A stretch of DNA of 64,000 nt from Paraspadella gotoi (taxonomy: Eukaryota; Chaetognatha), in the NCBI GenBank assembly GCA_051294375.1, contig CM119268.1:2914184-2978183 (forward strand), in the 5' to 3' direction. Positions 37,082 to 48,692 of the stretch are shown in pieces. Within the stretch, counting starts at the first letter, position 1. Every line of letters begins with the position of its first letter. Position numbers and translations under genes: made by a program. Below the pieces are notes generated by a model, which searched no databases, had not been told where the DNA came from, and saw only the letters and a list, made by a program, of their open reading frames with translations.

Positions 37082-37639
37082 AAAGGGAGGCGCCTTGGCC
37101 GTTGATGAAACATCTTTTGATTTCGCGCTCGATTTGTTATCCATGGTGATCAGACGGCAATACATTTTCATCAATGCAAAATTACATTTGTTGTCCTTCT
37201 TTAAGACTATTAACTTGTGATATTTTTGGGATCATCATGGACGTTTTATAATTGCAACATTCATGAACGAGAGTTTTTAACTTAATTTTATCTTTTGTGC
37301 GCTCTAAGATAGTATTTCATTGGGCGCCCGCGTTGCTATGACAACCAGGTGAAGGGATTGTAAAGGAAAGTCGTTTCAATTGTTTGCACATGAATGCAAT
37401 GGGAGACGAAATTTACTTTACTGTTTCTGGATTCTGATGTTGTTGGTGATGTAAAGAGTTTAGCTTTCTTTAATGTTGTCTTGATGTACAGAAAGCTTCC
37501 GAGGACATCGCAATTTTTAAAATTGATAATAAAGTTTGCTCCTTGGGCCCCCTTATTATTTATTCTTGAATAGATTTTTGATATAAACGAGAGAAAACAA
37601 AGTTTATTTTTGTTTACAAATATTTTGATGGAGAGAGAG

Positions 37640-37756
<117 letters not shown>

Positions 37757-38276
37757 TAGAGAGAGAGAATGTGTTTGAAGAGAAACGAAATAAAGTCTTT
37801 TGGAAATAAGTAGTGAACATTGTTTTGGAGGAAGAAATACATTTAGGCAACGTACAACAATAGTAAATGTAAATCTAAAATAACGAAAATAAATTTAAAA
37901 TTAAGTATAAATTAAGTGAAATTTCCAAGTGAAATTGATAATAAAAATAGTTAAAAATTAAGAAAAGAAAAAAAAATTAAGTTTTCTCTAATTTTTCTAA
38001 ACGCAACGAAGCGAAAGTCTTTCCACTTTGATATAAACGAGAAAAAAAATGAAATGATCAAGCTACATAGAAAGTTGCATCAATCTTACAAAAAGCTAAA
38101 TTGATTATAAACATTAAAAAATTTAGTTAGCCCTGACAATTTAATTTAGGATGTAAATAATTTGTAGAATTGTAGTGAAATATCTCTCGCCTCTTTATTC
38201 TTGCACCCTTTTCAACCTGAAGTCAAAAAGCCTAATAAGTTCTAAACCTCGGCTCGATAATTCTAAACGTTAAACA

Positions 38277-38311
<35 letters not shown>

Positions 38312-38377
38312 AGCGGCGGCACAGCGAATTTCTTGTTTCTTGTTTTTTGAGTCCCAGAGCCGAAAAGCCTCAAAATC

Positions 38378-38416
<39 letters not shown>

Positions 38417-38880
38417 TGACCCGCGTTTCAATCCGATCTATCGAACGGTCGTTTAATTTAATTTAACTAAACTCGATCATTAAAATAAACACCAATTAAT
38501 TTTTTTTTATTCAAAGATTAATGTTTTTTTTTCTCCAAAGAAAAATCTAAAAAAAAATTAGGGAGGAGATTTGGACGAAAGAAAAAGTTATAAGTGGATG
38601 AAAATATTATGTCGCTCATTTGCGAATTTGTCATCTTTGTCGTCGTCCTTGTCATTTAAATTTTACTCGTCATCGTCCTCATCTCTGCCCCTCGCACAAA
38701 AACGGTACAAGCAAGAATAAAAAAAAAATGAAAAACCAAAAATATTTGAAACATTTTAATCTATAATTAATTCATTACAATGGTTTTGTTTTATTTTGTT
38801 TGTTTTTTTTTTGTTCAACATCACAACATGAAAATTACACAAATATATCGATAGAAATAGTCGAGGGTTGGGAAAGGAAA

Positions 38881-38886
38881 GAAGGA

Positions 38887-38982
<96 letters not shown>
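38881..38982 (+). repeat. (AAAG)n microsatellite
   Basis: About 100 bp of perfect tetranucleotide. Confidence 0.95.
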
Positions 38983-40143
38983 CAAGAAAGATAAAACCGA
39001 GAATAAAAAGAAGAAAGTAAAAGAATATATATGAAAACGAGGCTCGACAAAAATGGCGCCGAAAATATTATTAAAAAAAGCTTTAAAGACGTCGGCGCTG
39101 TATAAAGATCCTCGGACTAATTTCGGTTTCGATGGGATACAGTTCGTTACAGATTTGGGACAAAGGAAACAAACGCAAAGTTTTTTTTTTTTTGCCGCGG
39201 GGTGGGGGGGGGGGTAGGGAGAGTGGGAATTCGTCATACATAACTCGACTCGTACGTCTACTTTCAGTTAAATAACGCGGATTCAATCTCTATATATGCC
39301 TTCTCTTTTTAATTGTTTTCACGATAGAGAAAGAAGAAAAAGTAAATTAGTGACTAGGAAGCGATTAGCGATGGAAAGAGAGAGGGCAGGAGGGGAAGGT
39401 AGGGGAAGGGAAAGGGGAGAAGGGGTCGGGGACTTTGAGCCTTAACGCGGTGATGAAAGGGGGGGGAAAGTAAGCCTCTGTCGCGGTTGAAAATGAAAAC
39501 CATTATTTTCTTCTCTCAGAATTGACGCTAAATCAACATTGACAAAAGTGAGAAGTATATTTTGTTTTTAATAACATTAAAGCCATCATCATCATCATCA
39601 TCGTCATCTTCAACATCATCATCCTCTTCATCGACATCATCACCAACTATGTTTAAACATCAACATCATACTAAAAAAAAAACTAAAAATAGAAAACTCG
39701 GCAGGTTTCTCAAAAAATATGGCGACTAACATCATTCAACAACCAAAAAATCCGTTTGCCAAATAAATAACAATTTTTTTTTTATAAAAAAAATTCAAAA
39801 TAAAGCAAGGAAAATTAGAAAATTGATAAAATTAAGAAAACTCCCTGCGCGTGTAGAACAATGTTATCCAGCATCGTTCTGATCCAATTTGTAAACGGAT
39901 CAAGTTTTTCACTAATTATTCGTTCACAAAAAACGGTCGTTCACCGCTCAATACAACGCGAACTAAACGATAAAATTTAAAGTTGAATAAAAAACCGGCA
40001 TTAACTTTATATTATTTCTTGTTGCAAGAGTTCAAAATTACTGTTTTAACCACTTTTGAGTATTTAAATAAAATTTGATTAAGTTAAGTTCGTGATGAAA
40101 GACCGTTTTAAAGGTTTAAAAATTGTTTTCTCTTCTCTTCTCT

Positions 40144-40238
<95 letters not shown>

Positions 40239-40598
40239 CGGGTCGCCGCTCATCAACTTAATTCGATTGTCTTGTTCATTACTAAAGGATAGTTATTGGA
40301 TTTTGAGCTATGAAAAAAAATAATATTATTAAAAATCTTAAAGAAAATCGTAAAAAAAAGTGAGAAACAGAAATTCGAAGCGAAAGAAAAACGATTGAAA
40401 AATATTATTCGCCAAACTTATAAAACCAAAGGTGAGAGAGCAAAGGAGGGAGAAAATAACGATAAAGAACGAGATGGAGTAGAAAAAAAATGTAGCGGTA
40501 ATGAGCCACTGTTTAAAACGAGTATCTCGCTACTCATTAGTTATCTTTTACTTTTAAATACCAACTAATTACCGCCCCCCTATCCTCCCTAGGAGATA

Positions 40599-40604
40599 TT
40601 TATT
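40599..40604 (-). terminator. Candidate poly(A) signal of Enabled
   Basis: AATAAA on the minus strand about 230 bp after the Enabled stop codon. The intervening sequence is GC-richer and may be 3' UTR. Confidence 0.35.
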
Positions 40605-40832
40605 TCGAATGTTCGGTTTTTTTTTTTTTTTCTTCCGCTAAATTGTTCCTCGAGTTTCGTCGCCGCGACGGGGACCCGAAAAACGTCAAAAGTGTCTCGC
40701 GTCCTTCGACGCGGCGTCACTTTGTCACTTTATCCTTTTGACGGATCACGTCGATTGTCCTTTCGGCGACGGGGAAAATTCAAAGGGAGAATTTTTTGCT
40801 TTTTTTTTTTGTTTCGTTAAAAGGTGGCAGTG

Positions 40833-40858
40833 CTAGTTTCGTCCCATGTCCCGGATGG
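40833..40858 (-). CDS. ena: Enabled (Ena/VASP), last exon
   Basis: Tiny terminal exon after a CTTTTCAG acceptor. It completes the codon left by the previous exon (G|CC) and encodes AIRDMGRN then TAG. With the preceding helix the protein ends DIIQAIRDMGRN, matching the end of Ena/VASP proteins (EIIEAF..ELRKR). It is too short for any ORF search and was found by phase and family expectation. Confidence 0.75.
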
Positions 40859-40920
40859 CTGAAAAGAGGGGGGGGGGAAGTGGGTGAAGAGAAGGTTAAA
40901 ACTTAAACAAATGTTTAAAG

Positions 40921-40983
40921 CGCTGATAAAGGCTTGAATTAAAGCCGAAACATGTCCATTATGTAAATAAAATCGTTGTTGAT
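40921..40983 (+). repeat. Dispersed hairpin repeat with hammerhead-like core
   Basis: CTGATAA (40923-40929), a perfect 5-bp stem GGCTT/AAGCC (40931-40935 with 40942-40946), CGAAAC, a second stem ACAT/ATGT (40950-40953 with 40961-40964), then AAATAAAATCGTTG. It lies in the last intergenic stretch before the Enabled terminal exon. The order of elements resembles a type I hammerhead, but a core G is A here. Confidence 0.6.
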
Positions 40984-41314
40984 TCCGAAATATTTTCGCA
41001 TTAACTACCGTACACATCGAAAAGAAAGTTTAAAACACCATAGAGTATTCTTTACCAAACTTTTTTTTCTTTGCTGATATTTATTTCCTTAATCCTTTAA
41101 CTTATCTTCAAAAAAACCCATCATCAATCAAATTTTCTTTCATATTCAATTCATAATTATTTAAAAATACTCATTCGTCCTCGAACCCTTTTAGTAATTA
41201 TCAGAAATTTAAACATCAATCATATCATTTTCATTTAAGGTCGTTTTCCTTCATTTTCTACATCTCAAATCTTCATTTAATTTAACATCACATCAACTCA
41301 TTCATCACTTTATT

Positions 41315-41535
41315 CACCTTGAATGATGTCCTCCTTCATTCTCGACCACTCAATTCTGCGATCATCACTTCATTCATCACTTCATTCACCTTGAATGATG
41401 TCCTCCTTCATTCTCGACCACTCAATTCAGCAATCATCACTTCATTCATCACTTCATTCACCTTGAATGATGTCCTCCTTCATTCTCGACATCTCCATTC
41501 TCATTTCTGTCAAAATCTCTTGTTTCACTTTTTCC
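41315..41535 (-). repeat. 72-bp tandem repeat spanning an Enabled exon end and splice donor
   Basis: Three units starting at 41315, 41387 and 41459 (period 72). Each contains the sequence GAATGAAGGAGGACATCATT then CAAGGTGAATGAAG on the minus strand. In the first unit (minus order) this is the true exon end coding KEDIIQ plus the donor. The other two copies lie in the intron. Confidence 0.85.
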
Positions 41536-41613
41536 AATTCGGATGACGTCACAGTCGAGTCTCCGACGCCGTTGGCCAAGAGGTTGAGCCCGTCCTCGCG
41601 GGAACGGAAATTT
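41462..41613 (-). CDS. ena: Enabled exon encoding the tetramerisation coiled coil
   Basis: Acceptor TTTTCAG, donor CAAG|GTGAAT, enters in phase 2 and leaves in phase 1. The last half, ELEKVKQEILTEMRMEMSRM then KEDIIQ, is the Ena/VASP EVH2 block C tetramerisation helix (VASP: [20 protein letters not shown]). Ena tetramers sit at actin barbed ends in filopodia and lamellipodia, opposing capping and adding profilin-actin. The first half (NFRSREDGLNLLANGVGDS) is variable linker. The direction of the whole gene is minus. Confidence 0.9.
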
Positions 41614-41885
41614 CTGAAAAGGGATAGACATTTGTTTCTTTAAAATGAGATAAAAAAAAGTAACGAACAAACGAACGATTTAACTAACGAAAAAAACGAA
41701 TGAATGAACTAATGAAATATTGAAACTTCGAACTAAACGTACATTCATTTTTCATCTCAAAATTTCAAGCGAAATTACGGTTGTTACACAAATGTTAATT
41801 TATCATACTACAAAAACGTTTACAAATTAGGCAACTAGTTTGATAAATTTAATTACTTAAATCGTTTTGTAAATAGATTTATTAC

Positions 41886-41998
41886 TTTCTCAACGGCTTC
41901 GGAGATTCGTGGCCGTTTTTAAGGTTGAAGTTGCCGTTTTGTTTCGATCTCTCGAGAGACGAACTCGGAGTGGTGGCGTTCGTTGGCGAAGTCTCGGT
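41886..41998 (-). CDS. ena: Enabled exon, Ser/Thr/Asn linker before the coiled coil
   Basis: Phase 0 in, phase 2 out. It begins TETSPTNATTPSSSLERSKQ and ends HESPKPLRK. The end resembles the VASP sequence RRPWEKNS before its own linker. All borders are AG/GT (donor AGAAA|GTAATA). Confidence 0.8.
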
Positions 41999-42541
41999 CT
42001 GAGAAAGACAAAGGAACATCGAGATTAGAGATGAAGTTTGATTTTAAAATTCTAATTCTAATTATAAATATTATTATCAAGCGAATGTACAACTGCAAAT
42101 TAAGTTTCAAAACGCAAATGAACAACTACAGCTGCTTATACTTGCGATCAAAAATTCGCTTCGGTGTTCAAACAATAATTTTTTTTAAAAAATGCAAATA
42201 TAATCCTAATCAAATATGAGTCGTCGCTTGGAAGCGTGGATTCTCTTTTGTAAAAAAAAATAGTTTTTTTAAATTACTAGCTTTTTATTATGTAAAAATC
42301 AATCGGAATTGAAAATCGAGACAAATAAAAAAGAAGCAAACGGAATTCGAAACGGATTTGTTTTGTTTTGTTTTGATTTGTGATTTGTTTGTTTACCTTT
42401 TTTCTCGTCAGTGAGTTCTACAGGTCCGCGAGTTAGAAACGATAAAAAATGCGAGTGTTAATGAGCGGAAGCTACAAAGTACGAGGAACTGAGCGACTGA
42501 CCATGTTACTACATTAGTGGACGCTCGAAACAGCGCTCGGT

Positions 42542-42542
<1 letters not shown>

Positions 42543-42614
<72 letters not shown>
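42543..42614 (+). repeat. (GA)n in an Enabled intron
   Basis: 72 bp of perfect dinucleotide. Confidence 0.95.
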
Positions 42615-42620
<6 letters not shown>

Positions 42621-42691
42621 CTATATGAATAATATTTAATAGAGATAGAGAGATATAAAAAGGGAACTACCCAGAGACAGAGTCAGCTCAC

Positions 42692-42871
42692 CTCTCTACT
42701 GTCGGAGTCAGAAATGGGGTCTCCCCCTCTCTCTTCTCTGTTTCCTCGTTTCAATGTTTTCGTTCTTTGTTTCTGCATCAGTTCTGCGAGGAAATCCCCA
42801 GGGGGACCGGCCGGGGGGCCTCCGGGGGGGCCGCCGGGGGGGCCTCGGGGGGCGGGTGAGGCCCCGGCGTC
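42692..42871 (-). CDS. ena: Enabled exon with the F-actin-binding block
   Basis: Sixty codons, phase 0 at both ends. A Pro/Gly stretch (APRGPPGGPPGGPPAGPP) leads into GDFLAELMQKQRTKTLKRG, which fits EVH2 block B (VASP: GGLMEEMNAMLARRRKA), the filament-binding helix. It then turns acidic and Ser-rich (DPISDSDSRE). Confidence 0.85.
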
Positions 42872-43158
42872 CTGAAAGACATTTTAAATAAAATACCAAC
42901 ATAAAAAATTATTCAGTCGTTCAATAAAGAAATTATAACATACAGATATGGAAGTTTACATTAAATATGTAATGAGTTTTTTTCGTATTCTATTAATTTT
43001 TAACAACTCTCTTCGTTGAAATTTTATGCTAATAGAAAGAAGACATTCCGTAGTATGTTTACCCTGTTAGTTAATTTATTCATTTATTTATTTATTTATC
43101 TCAATCGTTCGGGATGAATCTATTTTTAACGACCAAGCACCAATCACCATCCACTCAC

Positions 43159-43376
43159 CGCTTTCCTCAATTGCTTGGCGGCGAGTTGATCGGCGAAACT
43201 TCCTCCCGGAGCGGTCTTTGTTTTAGGGACCGGAGGCGGAGGCGGCGGCGGCGGTGGCGGACCGCCAACGGGAGGCGGCGGAGGCGCCGGCGGCGGGGGA
43301 ATGTTGGAGACGGGCGGTCGAGGGGCGGCGCCAGGAGGCGGCGGAGGAGGGGGCGGGGCTGGAGGACCCGCGGGGG
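43159..43376 (-). CDS. ena: Enabled exon: polyproline core and G-actin-binding block
   Basis: Begins in phase 1 (completing Ala) and ends phase 0. Residues 3-55 are proline clusters of 5-10 Pro broken by Gly/Val/Ala, the profilin and SH3-binding core. The end, GGSFADQLAAKQLRKA, is the thymosin/WH2-like G-actin site (VASP: GLAAAIAGAKLRKV). This placement next to polyproline is diagnostic of Ena/VASP. Confidence 0.9.
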
Positions 43377-43484
43377 CTGACGGGTAAAGGGAAAAAGGGT
43401 GAGTGAGACACGTTCGGTCATTGGACAACAACGAAGATATTATAGACTCTAAAAAGAACAACTGCAACACAAAACCAAACTTAC

Positions 43485-43559
43485 CCGGCAGCGGCGGCGG
43501 AGGCGGCGCTGGAGGAACGGTGTTGGCGGGCGGCGGGGCGGGCGCGGCGGGAATTCCGC
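43485..43559 (-). CDS. ena: Enabled exon, Ala/Pro-rich
   Basis: Phase 1 in, phase 1 out. It encodes GIPAAPAPPPANTVPPAPP and PPPLP, the first part of the proline core. Donor CCGG|GTAAGT is strong. Confidence 0.82.
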
Positions 43560-44470
43560 CTGAAAGAAAATCGTTAAAAAAAAAGTAAACTCTTTTAAAA
43601 TTTTATTGTGCAGCATTTTGTTGTTTTTGTTGTTGTTGTTTGTTTTTTTGTAATGGATCGGTTCCAGAAACATTTGAAACATTTTATTTAAGAAGGTTAT
43701 CTTCATTGTCTCTAACTCGAGATGGGATATTTTAGTTTTTAACGTTCAACTTTTAAATCGCAATTTAAAATTAATATTTTTTTACTTTTTAAACCGTTAA
43801 AATTTGAAACCAATACTAAAGAGTTTAGTCTGTGGCAGTGACACTAACTCGCTTTCGTTGACAGTAGGGTGAAGTGATGATTGAGCGATTGAACATTATT
43901 TTTTTGCTGCTTATTGACATATAATTAATAAATTTTAAATCCTTTTAAAAATTGTTTATGTATTAATATCCTTATAAAATCATAAAATTTTAAAATAATT
44001 GTTTATTTTAATGAACAGATTTGGATTCGCCATAAAAAACTAAAAAAACTCTTATAAAATATGTTATATGATAATTTAATATTTAGACCACAAAAAATGA
44101 CTAAAACGTTTTAACATATATAAGTTTCTACTACATAGAATAAAAAAGTCCAGAATTTTTTACATTTTTCCCATTTTAAATGCTGAAGACGACATAATTT
44201 TTGATAACATGCTTTATATTTCTGATTTAACTTTTTATGAAGAATCTGAATCTTTATTAAAAGTTTTAAAAGAATAATTTTTAAAATTTACTATTTTATA
44301 AGAATATTATTACAAATATATTATATTTTACTATTCTGTTACCGAGATTATATGAACAAAATATTTTTTGTACTAATTAATCATACTATCTGATATCTAA
44401 ATATCCTTGTTCAATCATTCAAATATTTTTTTGTTCTTGAGTGCTCCACTCTAATGGACAGGCAGCTCAC

Positions 44471-44559
44471 CCTGCGGCATTTGAGATGCATTATTCTGCG
44501 GAACGACTGACGTCGGGGTAGTCGCTTTCCCGTCGTATTGATTCGAATTCGTGGAAATC
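44471..44559 (-). CDS. ena: Enabled exon, Asn/Gln/Thr-rich linker
   Basis: Phase 2 in, phase 1 out. It encodes ISTNSNQYDGKATTPTSVVP followed by QNNASQMPQG. The composition suits the linker between the Q-rich region and the proline core of insect Enabled. Because it accepts phase 2, both the Q-rich exon at 57500 and the nested exon ending at 50500 could splice to it. Confidence 0.78.
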
Positions 44560-44897
44560 CTGAACGAAAAAAAAAAGATTTATTGATTTGATTAATTTTC
44601 TTAAAAAAAAAACCACAATTTTAATACTCGGGTTATAAGTTAGCAGCGAGCATTTCGTCAGGTGGCATTTGTTCACGATGTAGTTAATAGTTATTTATAA
44701 AAAAATACGTTTACAAAAGATGCAGATGCCATTTATCTCCCGAGGACGATTTTAGTTTTCACATTAAACAACATTTGTTTTTCTAATCGTCAGCTGACGA
44801 TGAAATATCGTCAATCGTCTATGATATGTCTACTGGTTGTCTTTGCAAAATGAACAATGCGAAGAAAACTATTTGGAGAAAGTTTGATTGATTGAGT

Positions 44898-45010
<113 letters not shown>

Positions 45011-45385
45011 GGAGAGAGGGAGAGAGTCTGACAGTTTATAGTCATAACAGTTTTTTTTGGCACTAGAGGCGCTCGCTCGTTCATCACAGTAAAGACCAAT
45101 TGAAGTGAGAGCTTAAAATGAAAGAAATGCTTTTTTATTTATACTTTAAAATTAAACTAAATCTTAGACTTGAATTGAGGGCATAGCCATACTAAATTAA
45201 GTGACGACTTTTTTAATTTAAATTCAACTCAATCTTTGAATCTGTAAGCCTTTTATTTTACATTTGTTTTCGTAATAAAACATTATTACAATATCCGAGT
45301 TAGGAGCGTTAATCTCTAGTATTAAAGTACATTTTATGTATTTTATTAAATCATTATTTAAAATGCACTTTCCCCTCATCCCTAC

Positions 45386-45903
45386 ATGATACAAGTGGCG
45401 CTACGAAATTTCTTTCTCGATTCTATCATCGACGCCGTCATGGAACCACTCATCGTCGGCGTCGCGGACACGCCCACTTCCGGCGTTCCCGGCGCCGATC
45501 CCGCAGACGCCAACGACGCCGCCGATGCCGTCAGCGACGCCGTTGGTGGAATCGAGGCCGATCTCGTCAGAGAAGCGAACGGCGACAACGGCGACGGCAG
45601 CGGCGCCGATTCGGTCGTCGACGGCGTCGTAGGGGGCGTGGCCGAACGCGTCAACAACGCCGAGGGCGACATCAACGCCGACGACGTCATCGACGACGAC
45701 ATGGACGACGACGCCGACGACGACGAATCCCCGATGACGACGCCGCGATGATCTTGACGCGAATCGGCGCCCGGCGTCTCGCCGCCGTTTGCGTCGGACC
45801 GGAAGTCGTGACGTCCGTTGGCGTCGTCGGCGACGATGTCGATGTGTAGGCGGCGCTGACGTCGAGGGGGCGTGTCGCCGTTGGATCCGCGATCGAGGCG
45901 CAT
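45386..45903. other. GC-rich block with open frames on both strands; coding strand undecided
   Basis: On the plus strand 45386-45751 is open for 121 codons, Asp/Ala/Val/Gly-rich with mostly C at third positions (GAC, GCC, GTC), ending MTTPR. On the minus strand 45382-45903 is open for 173 codons and is Ser/Thr/Ala-rich, with LTRSAT and LTRSAS words. A second minus frame upstream (45687-45947) also reads well and could join it if the (GTC)n near 45710 hides a frameshift. The composition resembles the exon parts of this locus, so a real exon is likely, perhaps on the minus strand with Enabled. No homology is recognised. Confidence 0.4.
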
Positions 45904-46671
45904 CGTTGAAGAGAAGGATCGATGTCAGGTCTAGGTCTTTTAAGCATTTATACCCTATTTGTTACAGTATTTGTGCGGCATCGCTGAGGGTCTTTTTTTT
46001 AAAATTTTACAGTATTCGTCGCTCCGCCCCTAACAAATGAGTTCGAATTGACAGACCACGGATCACGGATTTCGCATCAGGAGGAAAAATGTGAAACTGG
46101 AGTTTTTTAGACTCGAATCGTCGGTGATATTCGAGCGACGTGATCTCGTCGTTGTTGTTGTCGTTGTTGTTGTGACTCGTCCGCGTCTGGATTCGATATT
46201 CGTAAAACGAGACAATAAAAATCAAAAGGTGATTTTATGCTCTACATTTTTACATTTCTTCTTTATTGTTTTTGTGAATCAAAGACCAGGAATATTTTTT
46301 TTTGGTAGCGATTTTAAAGAGCTTTACTTTTTTTTAAGATTAGGTAGTTTTAAATTGTGTAGTTTCTTAGCTAGAAAGAAATGTCGTTTTATTGTTATTG
46401 TTAATGTTATTGTTATGTTATTTTCATACATAAAATGTTCTTATTCTCGCTCGAGCTATTGGGAAAATCGTCCGTAACTAACGAAAGAGGGTCACGAACC
46501 CAAGATTTTCCCGTTAATAACGAAATATTATAAATCCGGAATTTTAATGCTTTTTAATTCATAGCATTTTTATCTTGTTCGATGTTCGATGCTCCCTTTG
46601 CATCCAACTGAACTTCAAGATCTTTTTGAATTTTCAACAGCTTCAAAGAGCGAGAGATGAAGGGGGAGAAA

Positions 46672-46780
<109 letters not shown>

Positions 46781-48009
46781 ATATATGGTGGGGGCAATGT
46801 AAACCAAGAGGTGCCGGTATCCAGACGAGATTTGAGATTGTAAGGGGAAAAAATGAAAGAAGACTGATGAACAAAAAAATAAATAAAAAAATAAAGAAAG
46901 AAAAAACGCTAGACAAATAGAAATGAAACGATAAAAACAACAGAAAAGGAAAGAAAAAAGAAAAAAGAAAGAAAGAAAGAAAGAAACATGGAAAATAAAA
47001 TAAGAGACAAAAAAGATATGAAAGAGAAAAGAAAAAGTAGAAAAAATGTGTTAACTATAATTAAATATTACACCTGTTGCAAAATCCCAATCTTCAACCC
47101 TCTCTCGGAAAACGTATCAGCCAATCGGTTTTCAACCAGAAAATATTTGAGTAAGCAATAAACAATAATAATGATTCATTAGTAATACCAGGTGCGACTG
47201 ATATTCTTGTTTTTTATCCCCCCTCTCTCTCTCTGTCTCTCTCTGTCTATCTCTCTCTGTGGCGGGGTGTTAAAACGAATCTGGGGGATGTTGAGTGGAG
47301 TGGAGTGAAAAAAGGGGAGAGAGAGAGGTGCGAAAAGGGGCGGACAAAGATAAGGGTCAGCTTCGAGTGAGAAAGAGTGCAACTGAAACCTCATCCGCAC
47401 CATAAATCTGTTTCTCATTTTTTTTCACCCCATAAATTTGCACATAAGAAGTCGTTGTAAAAAAAGTGAAAACAATTGAATAAATCAATTTTTAAAAAAG
47501 TATTTATGTAAATCAATTATGTAGATTTTTCTTTCGTATGAATGCATTCAAACATTTTTTTTTATATTCTTATTTTCTAAGCGGGATTAGCTAATTGTAC
47601 CGAGACCACCCACTCAACCTATAGGCGAATCGAGTTAAATCGTTTGGCGTTAAAGACTCGAGAGGGCGCGCCGACCAAGAGGTCAACAAAAGGTCAAAAC
47701 CAGGAGCAAATAAAAAGATCGAAAAAGGTCAAAGAAAAAAAAAAGAATAAACCTCGTTAAAAACCGAAAGATTTAAACGACGCCTCATATGAAGAAATGG
47801 ATCGCAACTCGACCGGGAGATGACTCCATCGTGAAAACGGATAGAAAATAAAAGAACAAAGTGAATCGAGAGACGAGAAATGAATTTCCTTCTTAATTTT
47901 ACGAAGGAAAAAATAATAAATTAAAAAGAAGAAAAGTCTAATGATGACGACGGCGTCTTTGTATTTAAAAACAATTCGTTATAATCGTGTTCGTCATCGT
48001 TTAATTCTT

Positions 48010-48250
48010 TGTTATCATCGATTCGTCATCGTCTTTTTCTTTGTCATTGTTATCGTCGTTGTTATCGTCTTTACTTTGTCATCGTTTTATTCTTCGTCAT
48101 CATCGATTCGTCATTGTCTTTTTCTCTGTCATTGTTATCGTCGTTGTTATCGTCTTCACTTTGTCATCGTTTTAGTCTTTGTTATCATCATTTTGTCGTT
48201 TTTCTTATCTTTGTTTTCTTCTTCGTCGTCTTCATCGTCATCGATGACGT
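48010..48250 (+). repeat. 85-bp tandem repeat of GTCATC-type sequence
   Basis: The word ATCGATTCG or its variant recurs at 48017, 48102 and 48187, giving an 85-bp period over nearly three units. Inside are shorter GTTATCGTC and GTCATCGT repeats. Confidence 0.75.
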
Positions 48251-48640
48251 TGTCATCATCTTTGTCTTAGTCTTCTTCTTCTTTGTCGTCGTTGTCATCG
48301 TCGTCAACCTTCGTCATATTCGTCGTCATCGTTGTCGTCGCCTAAGTTCCATCATCATCGTCGTCGCTATTTTTATAACTTTTCCTTTTATTAGACGTCT
48401 TTTCGTCTTTGTCGTCATTCTTCGTCATCATCATCGTCATTTATTATTCTTCGTCATCGTCATCGTCATTTATTATTCTTCGTCATCGTCTTAATTCCTA
48501 CAAATCGACTTCACCTTTCAAGTCTTATTCCTCGAAGGCATACGTCAAGACGTGATTAACATCCTAAAGTTTTAATTCTTACAAAGAATTTGAAAACAAA
48601 AACATTCTCACTCAATTTGACGTCACTGGATCAACCCACC

Positions 48641-48692
<52 letters not shown>

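Noticed and set aside
43114-43380. Plus-strand Arg-rich frame opposite the polyproline exon
   Set aside because: It is the antisense of the Enabled proline core, which has matching phases and domain evidence on the minus strand.
48009-48494. Hydrophobic FVIVIV protein that could look like a membrane protein
   Set aside because: Translation of GTCATC/GTTATC repeats with an 85-bp period; no start context or splice sites.
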